Assembly (NCBI GenBank): GCA_029962745.1
Contig: CM057156.1
Location: forward strand, 3,246,114 to 3,310,113
Source of the DNA: Echinometra lucunter
Taxonomy: Eukaryota > Echinodermata > Echinoidea > Camarodonta > Echinometridae
DNA length: 64,000 bases
Direction: 5' to 3'
Position numbers and translations under genes: made by a program. Positions 49,611 to 62,203 of the stretch are shown piece after piece (position 1 is the stretch's first letter; each line of letters starts with the position of its first letter). The notes under the pieces are model-generated. The model was not told the origin of the DNA and searched no databases. It saw nothing but the letters and a program-made list of their open reading frames with translations.

Positions 49611-52600
49611 ATGTATGGTAAGAAAATTCAAGTAATGAGGCAAAGTTGTGTTGTTCGTAATCAATGATTTATTATCAAATGTTAATCAAACATTCAAATG
49701 CTATGCATTCGATTCATCTTTGCTTTGAGCAATTAAGAAATATTATCATAATTTATGTAATCAAAAGTCTTGTAGTTATGAAAATTATAATTTCATCTTA
49801 TAACATTTATACATATAGTATCTGGTAGAAACAGCTTAAATGTTTCACATAAAAAGGAACAACTCTTATAATATATATGATTTATCATTTGATAAATATT
49901 ACATTTACTCATCTATATTCTAATAACTTACATATGAACACTTTGGCATCAGGTGCAATTCAAAAAAGACTCGTAAAAGTGATATTAACCTATTCTACAA
50001 TCACCATTCAGTTGTAAAATACCAATTCTTCGACCAAAACGTGTTGGACAAGCAAACATTGATTAAAATTTTTACAAACCATGAAACTTAATTAACAGGA
50101 ATAGAAAAAAATACATACAATCAGCGTAATGACAGCTGCATTCAACTTAGGTACGTGTACTAAAAATCATACAAAGCAATATCTAAACATGTTAAAGTAA
50201 AAGAACATTTTCGAATATTTTTTTTTAATTTGACCAAGGCCAAAAATAATAGTACATGTATAGTATATCTCAAAGCGAAGCTTACATTCGCCATTCTGTT
50301 TACACAAGACATTAATGTGGCATGTTAGACACTTCTAGAATTATGTAACTTTCATATGTGGTATACCAACTAATAAAAGGCATTTTGAATTTGAAAGAAA
50401 CTATTATGATGACAAAGAAAGTAAAAACATCGGGAATTATAGGTACAGCAGATCTTTATCTTATTCTTATTTTATTTTCTTTACACAGGGTAGTCTCTTC
50501 AGTAAAAATAATTGCTTTGCAATAGAGCCCTGTATACAATCAAAAATACAATACAATGATAAAATATTACAATAAATCCTAGACTTTTGAAGAGGGGAAA
50601 CATTCTTTCTAGATGCATGCACGAAACCTTTACGAGCTAGGTTTTTTTTCAAAGAAATTACAAAACCTTTAGCATTCTATGGATAATCCCCCCGAAAAAG
50701 TGGTGTGCACCAACTACCCCCACCCTCCCGACTCTGTCACTGAAGTACCAGTTTTATATGGCACTGTTAAATTACATTTCAGAAAACCACAAGAAACGTT
50801 TGCATTACACTTCTTTGTTTCTCCATCCCGTTACTTTCATTTCACTCGATTTCTCGAGTAAAAATCGAGTTTGTATAATTAGGCTATACTTCAAGCTTGC
50901 CTTGGAATTCGCCCAAAGTCAGGAGCTTGCAACAAACATTATGTAAACTACACTTGATTCTTAATAGAAATCGACATTATTTACCTTAAATGCTGAAGGC
51001 TTTTAATAAATTATATTTTGCCAAACGAATGTGACAGAAATCCATAGAGATCTAGAATCTCTATGCAGAAACCTTAATGATAAATTAGTAATGAACGAAC
51101 AGATAGGAAAATCAAGGCAATTAGATCACTTCATAAAACATTTTAGTTTCATAACCCATATACAACATAATAAACAATTCAGAACGAATTACAGCCAGCT
51201 ACTTTCAAAATGTATCTACCACCCTCTACAGAACGTAAAATTATATTTGCACTATCCAAAAACGATAAGCAACTATATCATGTATAATTAATTCAGAATA
51301 ATTTCCCTACCCAAGGGGGACACTGTTCTGTGTAAAAAGTATCTAACAAGCTCTAAATGTTTTTAAAACTTTGCCACGCGGGAAAGGAGGGCAAGTCTAA
51401 ATGTCTTTAAAAGATAGGCGCCCCCATTTCTCATTTGGATCCTCACTGCTGATACATGTACATTACGGAGCCCAACAGTTGATAAAGTTCGATTCCCTTC
51501 ATTAAAACATGATTATTCTTCCCAGTCCTCGGGAACCAAGATATAATGGAAATCTGAAATTGTAATTAGATGCCTGTCAAGCCGTGATGGTGTCTATATA
51601 CTGGCCCTAATTAATGAAACCCATTATTGCATTACCGGCCCGAGTTCATGTAATGACATCCCAGAAGGCTAAAAACCTATTTCTTTTCGTGAGTTTGGCC
51701 CGGGGACTCTTGGAGGAAGAGGATACAGGAAGAGAGAAAGAGAGAGAGGGGGGGGGGGGGGCAGACACACAGCTTGGGAGAAAAGCTGGCATCTTGGAGA
51801 TGCTTGCCATTGACGTAGGCCTACAGAAGCAATGCAGAGAAGATTAGAAAGACAACGTGTTTCCGTTCTCTTTTGAAAAAAAAGTGTGTGTGTGTGTGCG
51901 CGTGTGAAGATGCGTACGGGTGTGTGTGTGTCTAGGGGGGTTCATTAAAAAATTACATCAAGATTAACTCAGAAGCAAGCTTTAGAAATGAGTATCAGTA
52001 GCCGATGTCTCTGAAAGGAATTTCCGATATTAGTTCATGAAGATTTCATCTATAATATAGGAGCCGGACATGCAGGAGTAAACTCTGATTTAAGAAATAT
52101 GAGTTAATGCCCTTTTGTTTCTGAACAGACTTAAGACTTTATTCTTCACTATAGAGGGAGGAATACATAGTATGCGACAACGTGACTCTCCCGGGCTCAT
52201 TCGTTATTATGTATATGTGAACCACTTGTTTCAACTATGTATGAAACCATCTCGGAAGACGAACAAGTGCCCATACATTTTCATAATTGAGGTTAAATTT
52301 CCACTCTGATCTGTAGACCAATAGACATTCTTTTTTTCCCATACGGCAGATAGTACAGGGAAAAGACATACGTTGAAGTCATATCGGTTACTGAGTTATG
52401 GATCAATTTCAGAGCGGTAGTTAATCGAAAAAGATGCACTCCACAGTATATCAAGTGACCCCCCCCCCCCCCTCCGCCTTCGCCTTTGAATTTGAATGTA
52501 TAAAACAAGATTTTTTAGAACAATGCTTTCAACTACAACCGACAGGTATATTTAATGTATATCTTAGACTTCATTATTTAATTTAACATTATAATTATTG

Positions 52601-53474
52601 TCCTCGTGATAAAATACTGAGATATCCCTCAAAAAAACCTCTACAACTAATCCCTAGTCAAATGGAATGTAGGCTATGTAGGCTATATGAACAAAGGTGC
52701 ACGAGGGTGGGACTACATTAAGTGATTAATTAATTTATAGAGACCGCCCTTTTCCCCTCCCACTTCTACATTAGGAAACCCATTTACCCTTAGTTGTGTT
52801 AATGGATCAGACGATACGAACCAGACGACAGGCGAAGTTGTAAAGTGAAAACCGAAAACCTTTTCGGAGGATCGTTTTCCCTCCCGGCTCCCTCTTCTTT
52901 GAGCAGTTTCCAGATGGAAAACTTTTAATGCACCATCGCTTACATGGGTAATGAGCGTCGCGTTCCGTTAACACTGCCAGAATACTTTACGGTGCATCCC
53001 ATGCCAAACTAAAGACTCCTTTTCTTAAATATACGGTGTTAAGAAAGTGCGTTCAGCGCATTACATCACAGGCTCACCGAGAGGGGGCTATAAACCACGG
53101 TTAAATGAAGCGGCAAATACAGACTTGATCAATAGCGCAGGGAATGGCGACGAAGCGAACCGTTAATAGAAATGTTCCTTAAATGGCTGAGTCTGACCTA
53201 TTTTTCTAGAAATCAGGCTGAAGTTTCCCAAATTTCTTTCCTTTTTTCTCAGCAGGAAAGCGCCAGAAGACATCATTCCCCTTTCTAACGCCACTCGGCA
53301 ATTCGAGAGGCATAAAGCTATTAAATGCTCAATAAAAACGTCAATTCCAATTTTCCAGGCAATAGATGATAATGTATGGAACAACGCCATAATTATGTTT
53401 CGCCTATCCTCATAAACTGAAAGAATCTTTACGGAATTTCGAATTAATTAATTCATAGATGAATTGTGTAATAC
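49611..53474. other. Intergenic; two blocks of even composition
   Basis: Mostly AT-rich and featureless. A G run lies at 51750-51762, GT repeats at 51889-51933 and a C run at 52459-52472. 51380-51680 and 52800-53400 have even, non-repetitive composition and may be conserved non-coding DNA. No gene supported. Confidence 0.45.
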
Positions 53475-54124
53475 AGCATAATTATTATTATTATTATTAT
53501 TATTACTTATTATTTATGCTGCGCTTTTCCCATAAGGCCCAAAGCGCTTACAATAATCAAACAGTGAACATATAACCAAATGTATATCCTAAACTACAAA
53601 CTGCAAAAAAGATGGGTTTTTAATGCCTTTCTGAATGTTGTAATTGATGGAGACTGCCTAATTGTGAGTGGCAAATCATTCCAGTGTTTTGAAGCTGACA
53701 CAGTAAATGTCCTATCACCAGCTAACGTACGAGTAACTGAATATGTGAGACGAAGAGGATCACTGGCTGACCTCAGTGCTCTGGTGGGTGTGTGTAAATT
53801 CAAACAATTACCCAAATACTTTAGAGCTTGATTATTAAGTATTTTGTACACAAACACAAGTAATTTGAAAATTATTCTTTGTTTCAAAGGAAGCCAGTGG
53901 AGTAAATTCAACAGTGGTTGAGAAGGATGATCCCTGGAAACCTGCAATATTAATCGGGCTGCCCAATTCTGTAGTCGTTGAACACGGACCAATTGATTCA
54001 CACCTAAGTATTCATGTAAAAATATACACCTACTCGATGAGAAATGCACAGCTCTAGTTCCCATTATGAACATGTTAGGTAGTTCAATACCCCTAAAAAT
54101 ATACCAATTTTTGATTGTTACCAC
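53475..54124 (-). pseudogene. CR1/L2-group LINE, 5'-truncated 3' fragment
   Basis: The minus-strand frame encodes only the C-terminal domain that follows the reverse transcriptase: VQRLQNWAARLIL, LLHWLPLKQRIIFKLL, VYKILNNQA, then LTIRQSPSITTFRKALKTHLF before the stop. The 3' end has AAGCGCTTTGGGCC and a TAA array at 53480-53505. Missing endonuclease and polymerase domains mean it is a dead, 5'-truncated copy, though its 131 or so recognisable residues are free of stops. It is of a different subfamily from the element at 33042. Confidence 0.85.
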
Positions 54125-55476
54125 GTCATAATGAAATTACATAAATTATTGTAGGACGCTGCAGGTGCAGTACCTACCAACGTAAGAATTTCTTTCACTA
54201 AGATTAAATAGTTCGTTTGATAAACTACAGAAAAGTAGAGCGAGGGTACATTAATTCATCGGTGACTCACGCAATCACGCAATTTTCAAGAATGAATTAT
54301 TTTGACAATTTTATTAGCCGATCTTACACTAGTGCAGAAAACACTTAAATACATCGCTTAACTTTCTTTCGTATGGAATGAACAACTAAGAGCATGAAGA
54401 GTAACTGAAGAAGAACAAAATTGCATTTACTACGCCTGAGATATCGATGTTTCAAGTATTGCCGCACGATCAAAAAGAGAGAGTATATGGACAAAGAATA
54501 GCTAAAAAGGAGTTAATTTATAACTTCGTGTCTCGTCAGGCCTCCAGTTTCACGTGATTTGAGTTCATGAGAAACGAGGTGATGTAGAGACTGGGGTACT
54601 TGTATCTCAAATCATATATGTTCACATCGTATTTTAGTTAAATATTTGTTGATATACACTCATATATATAAACATGTTCATTTACATATGCATTTTCCTT
54701 CTTTCTCTCTCTTTCCTTATCTCTTTTACTTCTTATATCCCTCTGCGCCTCTGAATAGTTAACTAGATCGATGGCGCATTACAAATGCTATATTTATTAC
54801 ATTATGTTATTATTACTTGTGGCTGTATTCTTACACAATATTTGAGGGTATATTTTGTAATGTACACAAAGAAATCCAAACCAAGATGGGTAATCATACT
54901 TTGCCAAGTGCTTCAACTGCATGTCCACTCCAAAAGTTACAAAATAAGGTCACTTATTGCGAGCTGCAAAAAGTATGGCTCATCTCTTTATTCAACAGGG
55001 CAATTTTTGATATTCAGCCTAAATAGTTATGACAGATGCTTCACATTAAAACTTCACATTGAAATGTTGAAAACTGTGGGGGAAGGCTATTTAAAGTAAT
55101 AATTCAACATCAGATGTGAAAAAGGAACTCTTCAAATTTTTCTTTAATGGAAACTTAAACGCAGTGCAATGTAGTAATGAACGTCATAATAATTATGCAC
55201 CTAGTATTTACCACACTTCGCTAAACTGCATTCGCTTACCTCAGCCCCCCCCCCCCCCCCAGCTAGTAGCTTGGAGACGCCGACACCATTACTTTCAAGA
55301 AAGATTTTCTCTTCAGGGACAATTGAACAACGCAAAAAAGGCCAAGGCAATGGTTTCTCCGTTCTCCGTATGATTTCTCTTTCTCCTCAAATCGCTTCTT
55401 CTTCTCCGATTTCTTTTTCATCAATGTGACGGCCGTCGCAGAAAATGGACCCTTGTTCAGTTCTCATTCTGATAGA
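54125..55476. other. Intergenic, no gene seen
   Basis: AT-rich with a C run at 55246-55260. Small open frames have no recognisable product. Confidence 0.5.
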
Positions 55477-55794
55477 TTAAATTGCTTTGACTAGGTACCT
55501 AGATATGACTCTTTTCAGGGATGAGTATCTGTCGTTCAACTTTGTTTGATCAGAATCGAATAATATCAGATCATGATGATGACGATGATGAGAAGGAATG
55601 AAATTAATGTTGCGCTCAGTTGATACAGAGTTTATGACAGGTGTTTGGCTAGACAGAATTAAATTTAGCATCTCCCAGGCAAGGAGTGTGGGGATAGGAG
55701 AGTTGGGGTCAGTAGTAAAATAGGCCCAATAGAAATCATACTCTAACAACTGATTTGCCTTGTTTCTGTCTTGATATAAGTGCAGATGTCGCAA
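55477..55794 (-). CDS. Unrecognised open frame, possible exon
   Basis: 105 residues on the same strand as, and downstream of, the coiled-coil exon at 57721. The middle (LEYDFYWAYFTTDPNSP, then IPTLLAWEMLNLIL) has protein-like composition, and the end is charged. A candidate acceptor (CAAATCAG before TTGTTAGAG) lacks a good pyrimidine tract. It could be a downstream exon of that gene or chance. Function unknown. Confidence 0.2.
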   Translation of the reverse strand: MRHLHLYQDRNKANQLLEYDFYWAYFTTDPNSPIPTLLAWEMLNLILSSQTPVINSVSTERNINFIPSHHRHHHDLILFDSDQTKLNDRYSSLKRVISRYLVKAI

Positions 55795-56096
55795 TCAAGT
55801 GGTTTGACTGGACCGGAAATGCAAAGGTCGTGAGTTCGATTCCCAGGGGCGCCAATGTTTTTGGCAAGGCATTAATCTGCATGTGCCACTCCATACCCAT
55901 GAGCGAAATAGCGACCGGTATATAAGATGACAAGAATCATATCTGATAATGAATGTAATTTCCGTATTGCTCTCATGGAAATTTGGTAGGAGTGTTATCC
56001 GGAAGTGAAGATGTTGCACATAATTCTATGCCTAAATGAATCTGATGACTGGATTAATACTGATATCTGTAAAGTGCTTAGCGACGTTATTTAGCA
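55785..56096 (+). mobile_element. tRNA-derived SINE (S3)
   Basis: The degenerate tRNA head has the B-box GAGTTCGATTCCC. The body TTTTTGGCAAGGCATTAATC and TGTGCCACTCC matches S1, and the 3' part TGAATCTGATGAC and ATCTGTAAAGTGCTT also matches. It is an older, diverged full-length copy. Confidence 0.75.
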
Positions 56097-56106
56097 TCAA
56101 GTGGTA

Positions 56107-56368
56107 CTCTCTTTAAAAAAAGAAAAAAGAGTGAACGCATTCACTCTGTTAGGGGTGAATTTCAGAAGAGAGTGCATTTAGAGTGAATTTAGAGTGAATT
56201 AAGAGTAACAATTGTGATATTCACTCTTTGAGGGGTGACATCAGTGATCACTCAAGGATTCTGAGTGATCACTGAGCTTAATTCACTCTTAATTCACTCT
56301 GAATGCACTCTCTTCTGAAATTCACCCCTAACAGAGTGAATGCGTTCGCTCTTTTTTAAAAGGGGGAT
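56107..56368. mobile_element. Palindromic element built on AGAGTGAA units
   Basis: Arms from about 56128 and, inverted, to about 56353 agree over nearly 80 bases with few mismatches (AACGCATTCACTCTGTTAGG and AATTTCAGAAGAGAGTGCAT). Within the arms AGAGTGAATT repeats in tandem. The centre has its own hairpin AGTGATCACTC / GAGTGATCACT. TA dinucleotides stand at both borders (56105-56106, 56369-56370), compatible with a Tc1/mariner-type MITE but weak evidence. Confidence 0.8.
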
Positions 56369-57720
56369 TACATGCATCCAGTTTTCTTATTATAATGAGT
56401 ATGGGTAAGTGATGTGATGACCTCCAAGCCTTAAAGTAAAAAAAAAAAAGAAAAAATAGCAGCTAAAAATAAATTGATGATGCGATACAATTGATTTATG
56501 AGCTGACCTCTTCTCCCTTCACGAAAGGAAACGAAAGAAACGAAAGTAGGCGGATGCAGAATGCGATGATAGTCGAAATCATGACTAGAGGCTGTTTTTA
56601 ATTGGATCGGCTCAAATCTTCACCCCCAGCATACGTTGATGGTGCGACTGTTTTTCCGACAGGTCTATGGGGATCTGTTATGAAGTGAGATTATCTTGAT
56701 ATTATAGCTTACGGGTCTAGAATTAGAATATGAATTCACTTGGAAGACGTCAATACTGGGGAAACTCTTTTTGTTTGAATAGAAGGAGCAGCAAGAAGTT
56801 GTATCGCTTCGCATCGAAGTATACTAAAATATTTCATGCTTAGTGAAAATATGATTTTAAAACTTTCATTAGGAATAATCTCGACAATGGACCAAATTCT
56901 TAAGGAAAGCACAGGAAATATGAAATAAAATTTTACACGACGCTTTACATGGATTACAGTATTTTCAAGTGATTTTTTTCCTCACTATATCCTCGTTTTC
57001 TCAATTCATATCGATCTCTTCGGACAATCATTTGAAACAATGCGGTTTCCTACAGTCATCATTAAGCCATTTTTAGATAACCAAGTCGTTGTGCAATGAA
57101 ATTAAAATATAATTGTTGTGGAAGTGTGATGCATTTACTAAAGTCAACGCAACAAACCCTCAGGATTTGACAATTTGAAGCTAATAACAAATAGTCTGGT
57201 GGAAAATGCAACATATATCACAAATAACTGTACTCTGTGACGTAGCACTGGTCAAGTCTTAGGGCACCAGGCAGCACTTGTCTTTCGAATGATGCAGGCA
57301 ACACGGAAGATTGGAACTGACAAATGGGAATTACTTTCTGTTAAAGGGGTTTCCCCTTCAAAATGGGTTTAGGAATACTCACTTTCTCTCTTTTTGCTAG
57401 ATCGAGCACTCTTGACTTTATCTTAACATTTCTGTTGTGGGGAAAAGTGCCCCGAGTTCACGGTCCAGCGCTACGCCTCTGGCTCTATAAAGTAAACATA
57501 ACTAAAGTGCTATCCTATCCTTGTATTCCTCGAGGTGAATCCATCATTGAAGACAAAATAGTACAACGTGACGTATATTTACTCTTAGCTTCATTTTCCA
57601 TTGCTGTTAATCCATAAATTTCAAATTAATGATACATAGCACACATAGCAAAATGAAATAAATTTTTAAAATATTTACTTCAACATTTACTGCTACTTAT
57701 TTTCTTCGTTAAACACATAC
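56369..57720. other. Intergenic or intronic, no exon seen
   Basis: AT-rich. It lies downstream of the splice donor of the coiled-coil gene and is presumably intronic. No clear next exon. Confidence 0.4.
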
Positions 57721-58773
57721 CTCCCGATCAGAATCCCACGTATCACTGTTACTGGGTGCGTCTATATGCACCAGTGCATATGTAGTCCATGTATTGATAT
57801 CTCGATTATAATCAGCATGGAACTCTACAGATTCGGCATCGCTACAAGACGTCGTCGAAAACCGACTGAGTGCAGGGGATCGCATCAAAAACTCGGATCG
57901 GAGAGCGAGCTCGGGACTGACTACGATTTCGAGGTCAGAGTAAAGGCCGAGGTTGGAGAGGCGATCGCCTTCACTGGTGGCAGTGTGACGGGTTGAACTC
58001 GTGCATGAACAATTCCCCTGAGAGCCCATTTCACTGAAGTCGCGCTGAATGGACTCGGCATCCGACTTCGTCCCGTAGTCCGATTCGTCACCACCAACTT
58101 CGAATTGGCTGCCGTCTTCGCTGCAGGTTTTCCTGAGGGAAGCCTTTAAAACGGGTTCTTTTCTCGGACTTTGTTGATCAGTCGCTAGACTTGATTCGGA
58201 TTCGGATTTCAATTTAGAGCTAAGCGCTGAACATCGTCGAGATTTGGCGCTAACTCGTCGTCGCATTCGCGCTGAGAGTCTTAAAAGCTCTGGAGAGTCT
58301 AGCCTCTCTTGTGAGCTGTCACTCGCTGCACATCTCATCGCCTGATTGCGATGGTGAATTTTATTTACCTTAGCATTCCTCTTACCTACTGTGGCATCAA
58401 GCTCTGTCGACACCCGTTCAATCTGAACTAATACCCCTCGAAGCTCAACGACGACGGAGCTCAACTCCGAGATCACCGTCTCTAAATCCTTCACGACGAC
58501 CGCGATCTGTTGTTTTAAACGATGTTTTCTTTTCCGACAAGGCTTAGGGGCCTCGACCTGAGGTGGCACGTTAAACTGAACGCGCGGTTTTGAGTGCACC
58601 TCTGCCTTCCTCTCGATCGATTTCACCTGCGTGATCTCCTCTCGCTTGGGGTCGTCTTGGATGTCATTGACGGGCTCGTTGACGACTGGATCCATGCCTT
58701 CTGTGGCAGGTGTCGACCCTTGGTCCGAAGGCATTTCTGGTGAATAATGATGGAAGTGATCTAGATTCCGCAT
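57721..58773 (-). CDS. Coding exon of an INSYN1-like coiled-coil protein (tentative)
   Basis: 351 codons. The open frame runs on to 57709, but CGGGAG/GTATGTGTTT at 57721/57720 is a consensus donor in phase 0, so coding should continue in another exon. Residues 84-130 form a coiled coil (LKQQIAVVVKDLETV, then VELRGVLVQIERVSTELD), whose spacing (LE, EL, ELR, QI, D) matches the single helix of vertebrate inhibitory synaptic factor 1. The WTT block (NTWTTYALV, 327-335) resembles that family's DDWTTATV segment but lies about 200 residues later. The region between is Ser/Asp/Glu-rich and disordered. A basic KRKH patch sits at 81-84. Met14 is an alternative start. A second good donor (58386/58385) follows the coil and could give a shorter exon. 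INSYN1 acts at inhibitory synapses in mammals; a role here is not shown. Confidence 0.7.
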
Positions 58774-61700
58774 GAAAACAATGAATTGATACTCTTCACG
58801 CTTTTCAATACAATATTTAATTCTTCATTAACACGATTCTGTTTATTTCTTTATTATATTCTCCTTGGCATTAAGTAGAAGGCTATACAATCACTTAGAG
58901 GCTACTTATTCAATATCAGTCATGCAGTAATCATACTTTCCTTTGCTCTAGATGGGTCGCTCAGGCAGCAGTCTTTGCAAAATTCTGATCCAGGCAATAC
59001 CAACACTCCTAGACCACACGACCATATAGTATTTAATTGATGAGCAGATGTATTCACGCATTCGTCAACCGTGGCCGAAACTTGATGACTAACCATTTCA
59101 TCACACATCAATTAGATCTCAAGCTGGTATACCTTGCTACTGCTCAACAATACGCAATGAGGTGTGGTACTGAAAGGAAAATAAAAGGCAATCTGAAACA
59201 AATCCAGTGAACTGTTTACTGCTCCTAGGGACATAGAAAAGATTGAAATTTGAATAATTGGCCTCGTTTCCATTAAACGCTCGACATATGAACTGAATAA
59301 TTATATCTCTTTCCTCGAAATGAAATGATGATGAAGTGGGATGTCGGAGTAGACTTTCAGATTTTGGAAGCCTGTGGGAGATCCAGAAAGTGAGAGAAAT
59401 ATTTAGGGGACTATGCAGACGGTCACACTATACAGTCACGAGGATAACAGATCATTCGATTCGCTTGACAAAACCTGGGCATCGAAATGAATCTGATCAC
59501 ATTACAGCTGACATGATGACATCATCACTGAAAGCTCTCTAGATTTAAAGAAAGGGTCTAAATCTGCTTCAAATTCCTAAGGTGTGTGTTTTTTTTTAAT
59601 GAAAACAAGTTCTCAATCCCAATTCACAGCACCTGAAAGAGCTCGAAGCATTGCACAGGTTAGCATGGTTAAGCTGAGAAATCAGTCATTCTACTTCGCT
59701 GATTCTAGGTTAGCACATTCAAAAGGCACCCGCTTGAATCACTCCATATATTCCCAAGAGATGCATGCAGTCATGAGCGGGGACTGAACTCCATCGCAGG
59801 AGCTCCAAGCACATTAACCCTCTAACCAAAAAGCTCAGCTCTTTCATTAAGACGCAAAAAACCTCCGGCTATTGGGATAAAGAGAATGCATCAAGAACAA
59901 CATGTCCTTCGCTTCAATTCACGTCACATTCCCTTGACTTCACCATCACGCAGGGTAAACAGTTGTTGAAACAGAATAACGACATCTTGATGACACCTTC
60001 TCCATGACTTATCTGCACTCTCCATTTCCCATGACTCCACGTTAGCCTCTTTACAAAGTAGTCAAGTTTCCGTTAACTCCCTTTCGCCCCGAAGGAATGT
60101 TAATTTCTGCACTTTCTCTGCCTCCTCTGTTATCTTCCTCTTTCATTTTTCCAGCGCTGTCCCACCCTCTTTTGTCAGCACGGATCGTAAACTAGCGCGA
60201 CTGTCGCAAGTGTGAATGTAATTAAGGAGTGATGTTATCCGAGTCCTGTCTCGGCACCTGGGTCTTTCCGCCAACTGTTTGTCGGCGAAAGGTGCTGTTG
60301 ACAAGACACCCTGTAACTGGTATCCGTTATAGCATGATCATCATCATAACACAATTCCAAGGTCCTGTTTTGCTGCGAAGGCCGCCATTATATATGCTGT
60401 TTGAAATTAAGGGCAGAAGTAAAATCTTGATCCAGATGTCGGTTCAAAATAATTATGTCGATTGAAAATAAAAACAATGTTTTCATTGATTCTTTTTGAT
60501 ATTGACAGGATATTATTATTTTCAATGAAATGAAATAATCGGCAATGATTTATTATCAGTACATGTAAAACCCAAATGTTTAGTTCCTCCGTTGCTGGGA
60601 AATATATATATATATTGGCGATTCTTGAACTTGTGACTTTTTGTATCCTTCAGTCCTTAAAAATTTTCCCCAAAAAATCCTCAACGATCCGTCTTCATCG
60701 TCACTGGAGTAAAAGGAATTTGAACGTTCTTATGTTAAAATGCTTTCATATGATATCACGGATCAACCAGACAGCTTAGAGTCCGTATATTTCATCATAG
60801 GTGTCATGTAACGGGTATGCAGACCTTCAATAACGTGTTATAAAAATAGTATCACAAGGTTGAGGCTCCTTCTTCTTGGAGCATTTTAAGGCGACGTATG
60901 ATATTAAGTCTCTTTCAACTCTATATCACATGGAACTCTGCCGAAGCGCGTTTTATTTTTGAAGAGTGTTATTGCTAAGTTTTATAGGCACTCAATAAGA
61001 GATTGGAGTTGTCAGGTTTCACGTCCCGTTTTTCTATTGCCCGGATCAAGTCGTTTCAGTCACAAAGAAGAAATAACATTGAATTGAACGAAGGGATGAA
61101 ATTACATCCAGGAGGCGACCGGGTAGTCCAGAATATATTGTTGTCTTTATCATGTTCCATCAATAAAGATTTCCTGTCAAAGCTCTTTCTCAGACAGGAG
61201 ACAGAAAAAAGAGCCTCTTTCAATATCAGTCCAACCAATAAGACGCAGTTTTTAGCTGAAGTAAAGAAAGTTAAACTCAACACACGAAGAAAGCAAAATT
61301 TGCGGTGGTAGATTTTGAAAAGGTCGAATGGAAAGCAGGGTGGGCGACACCGGTGGTTTGCTTTCAAGTCAATGAAATTAGTTTTGCTGCGATAGAGAAG
61401 AAAAATTACTGAGGTTTACTCAGGTAGAATAAAAGACAGCTCCTTTCCTTTTTTTTAAATAGTTCAGCTAAAAGGCACCGTCTTCCTAGCGTCAAAGAAG
61501 TTAAACTCATTTGCTGGCATGGCCGGCGGTAGTTTGCGATCTTCATTAGACGTCCACAAACATTCACGGAGGAGAGGTGTACGCCAACGCGGTTTCCCGC
61601 CACCGAATGGAAGAGTGTGATAGGGAGAGAATACCATCGTCTGCGCACACGGATCCATGCACCTCAGCATGCACGGTTAATATGTACGGTGAAAACACGC

Positions 61701-62203
61701 GATTCCCTAGGCAAATGTCATCCATCTAGTCATTCATTCATTCCCAATCAGCTCTTAGGAGAATGCTATTGTGTCGCTCGCTTTCGAGCTGAAGGCGGTA
61801 TATGAGAGTATTTGGGAATTAATAGTGGTATATACCAGCACCCTGACACGGGGTGTATGTGTATGGGTGTGTGTGCTCACTGTGAGGGTGGGAGGGAGAG
61901 TGTGTTTATAATGAGGGTGGGTGTGTGTGCGTAAAGAGTTATGTATGCATGAAGATCTTGCCTTGAGTATCGTATTGTCTGCACTCCCTTGTTATTTGAT
62001 ATTTAATGGAATTAAAACGCATACATCAATATACCATATCAATGCCGTTTGCCTGAGCAATGACTGGGAACAGCGGGGACCGATCGAGTGTTGAAAAGGT
62101 GTGAGGAAATGCTTTATCAAAGGCCGTTAGAATGGTGAAAGACATATTATGTTCAATATGCTTTTGAAGGACGCTTCCAAAAAGTCAACTTTTCTCTAGA
62201 CAG
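58774..62203. other. Intergenic; possible SINE head and even-composition blocks
   Basis: At 59755-59840 (minus) a degenerate tRNA-like head has TTTGGTTAGAGGGTTAATG and GAGTTCAGTCCCC. 60030-60330 and 61480-61700 are of even, non-repetitive composition. GT repeats lie at 61853-61930. Open frames (for example 61003-61311) are unrecognised and not supported as genes. Confidence 0.45.

Noticed and set aside
53580..53831. Plus-strand frame of 83 residues
   Set aside because: Shadow of the LINE C-terminal domain on the minus strand.
61003..61367. Overlapping 100-residue frames on both strands
   Set aside because: No recognisable motif, no splice signals in phase, composition not distinguishable from chance.
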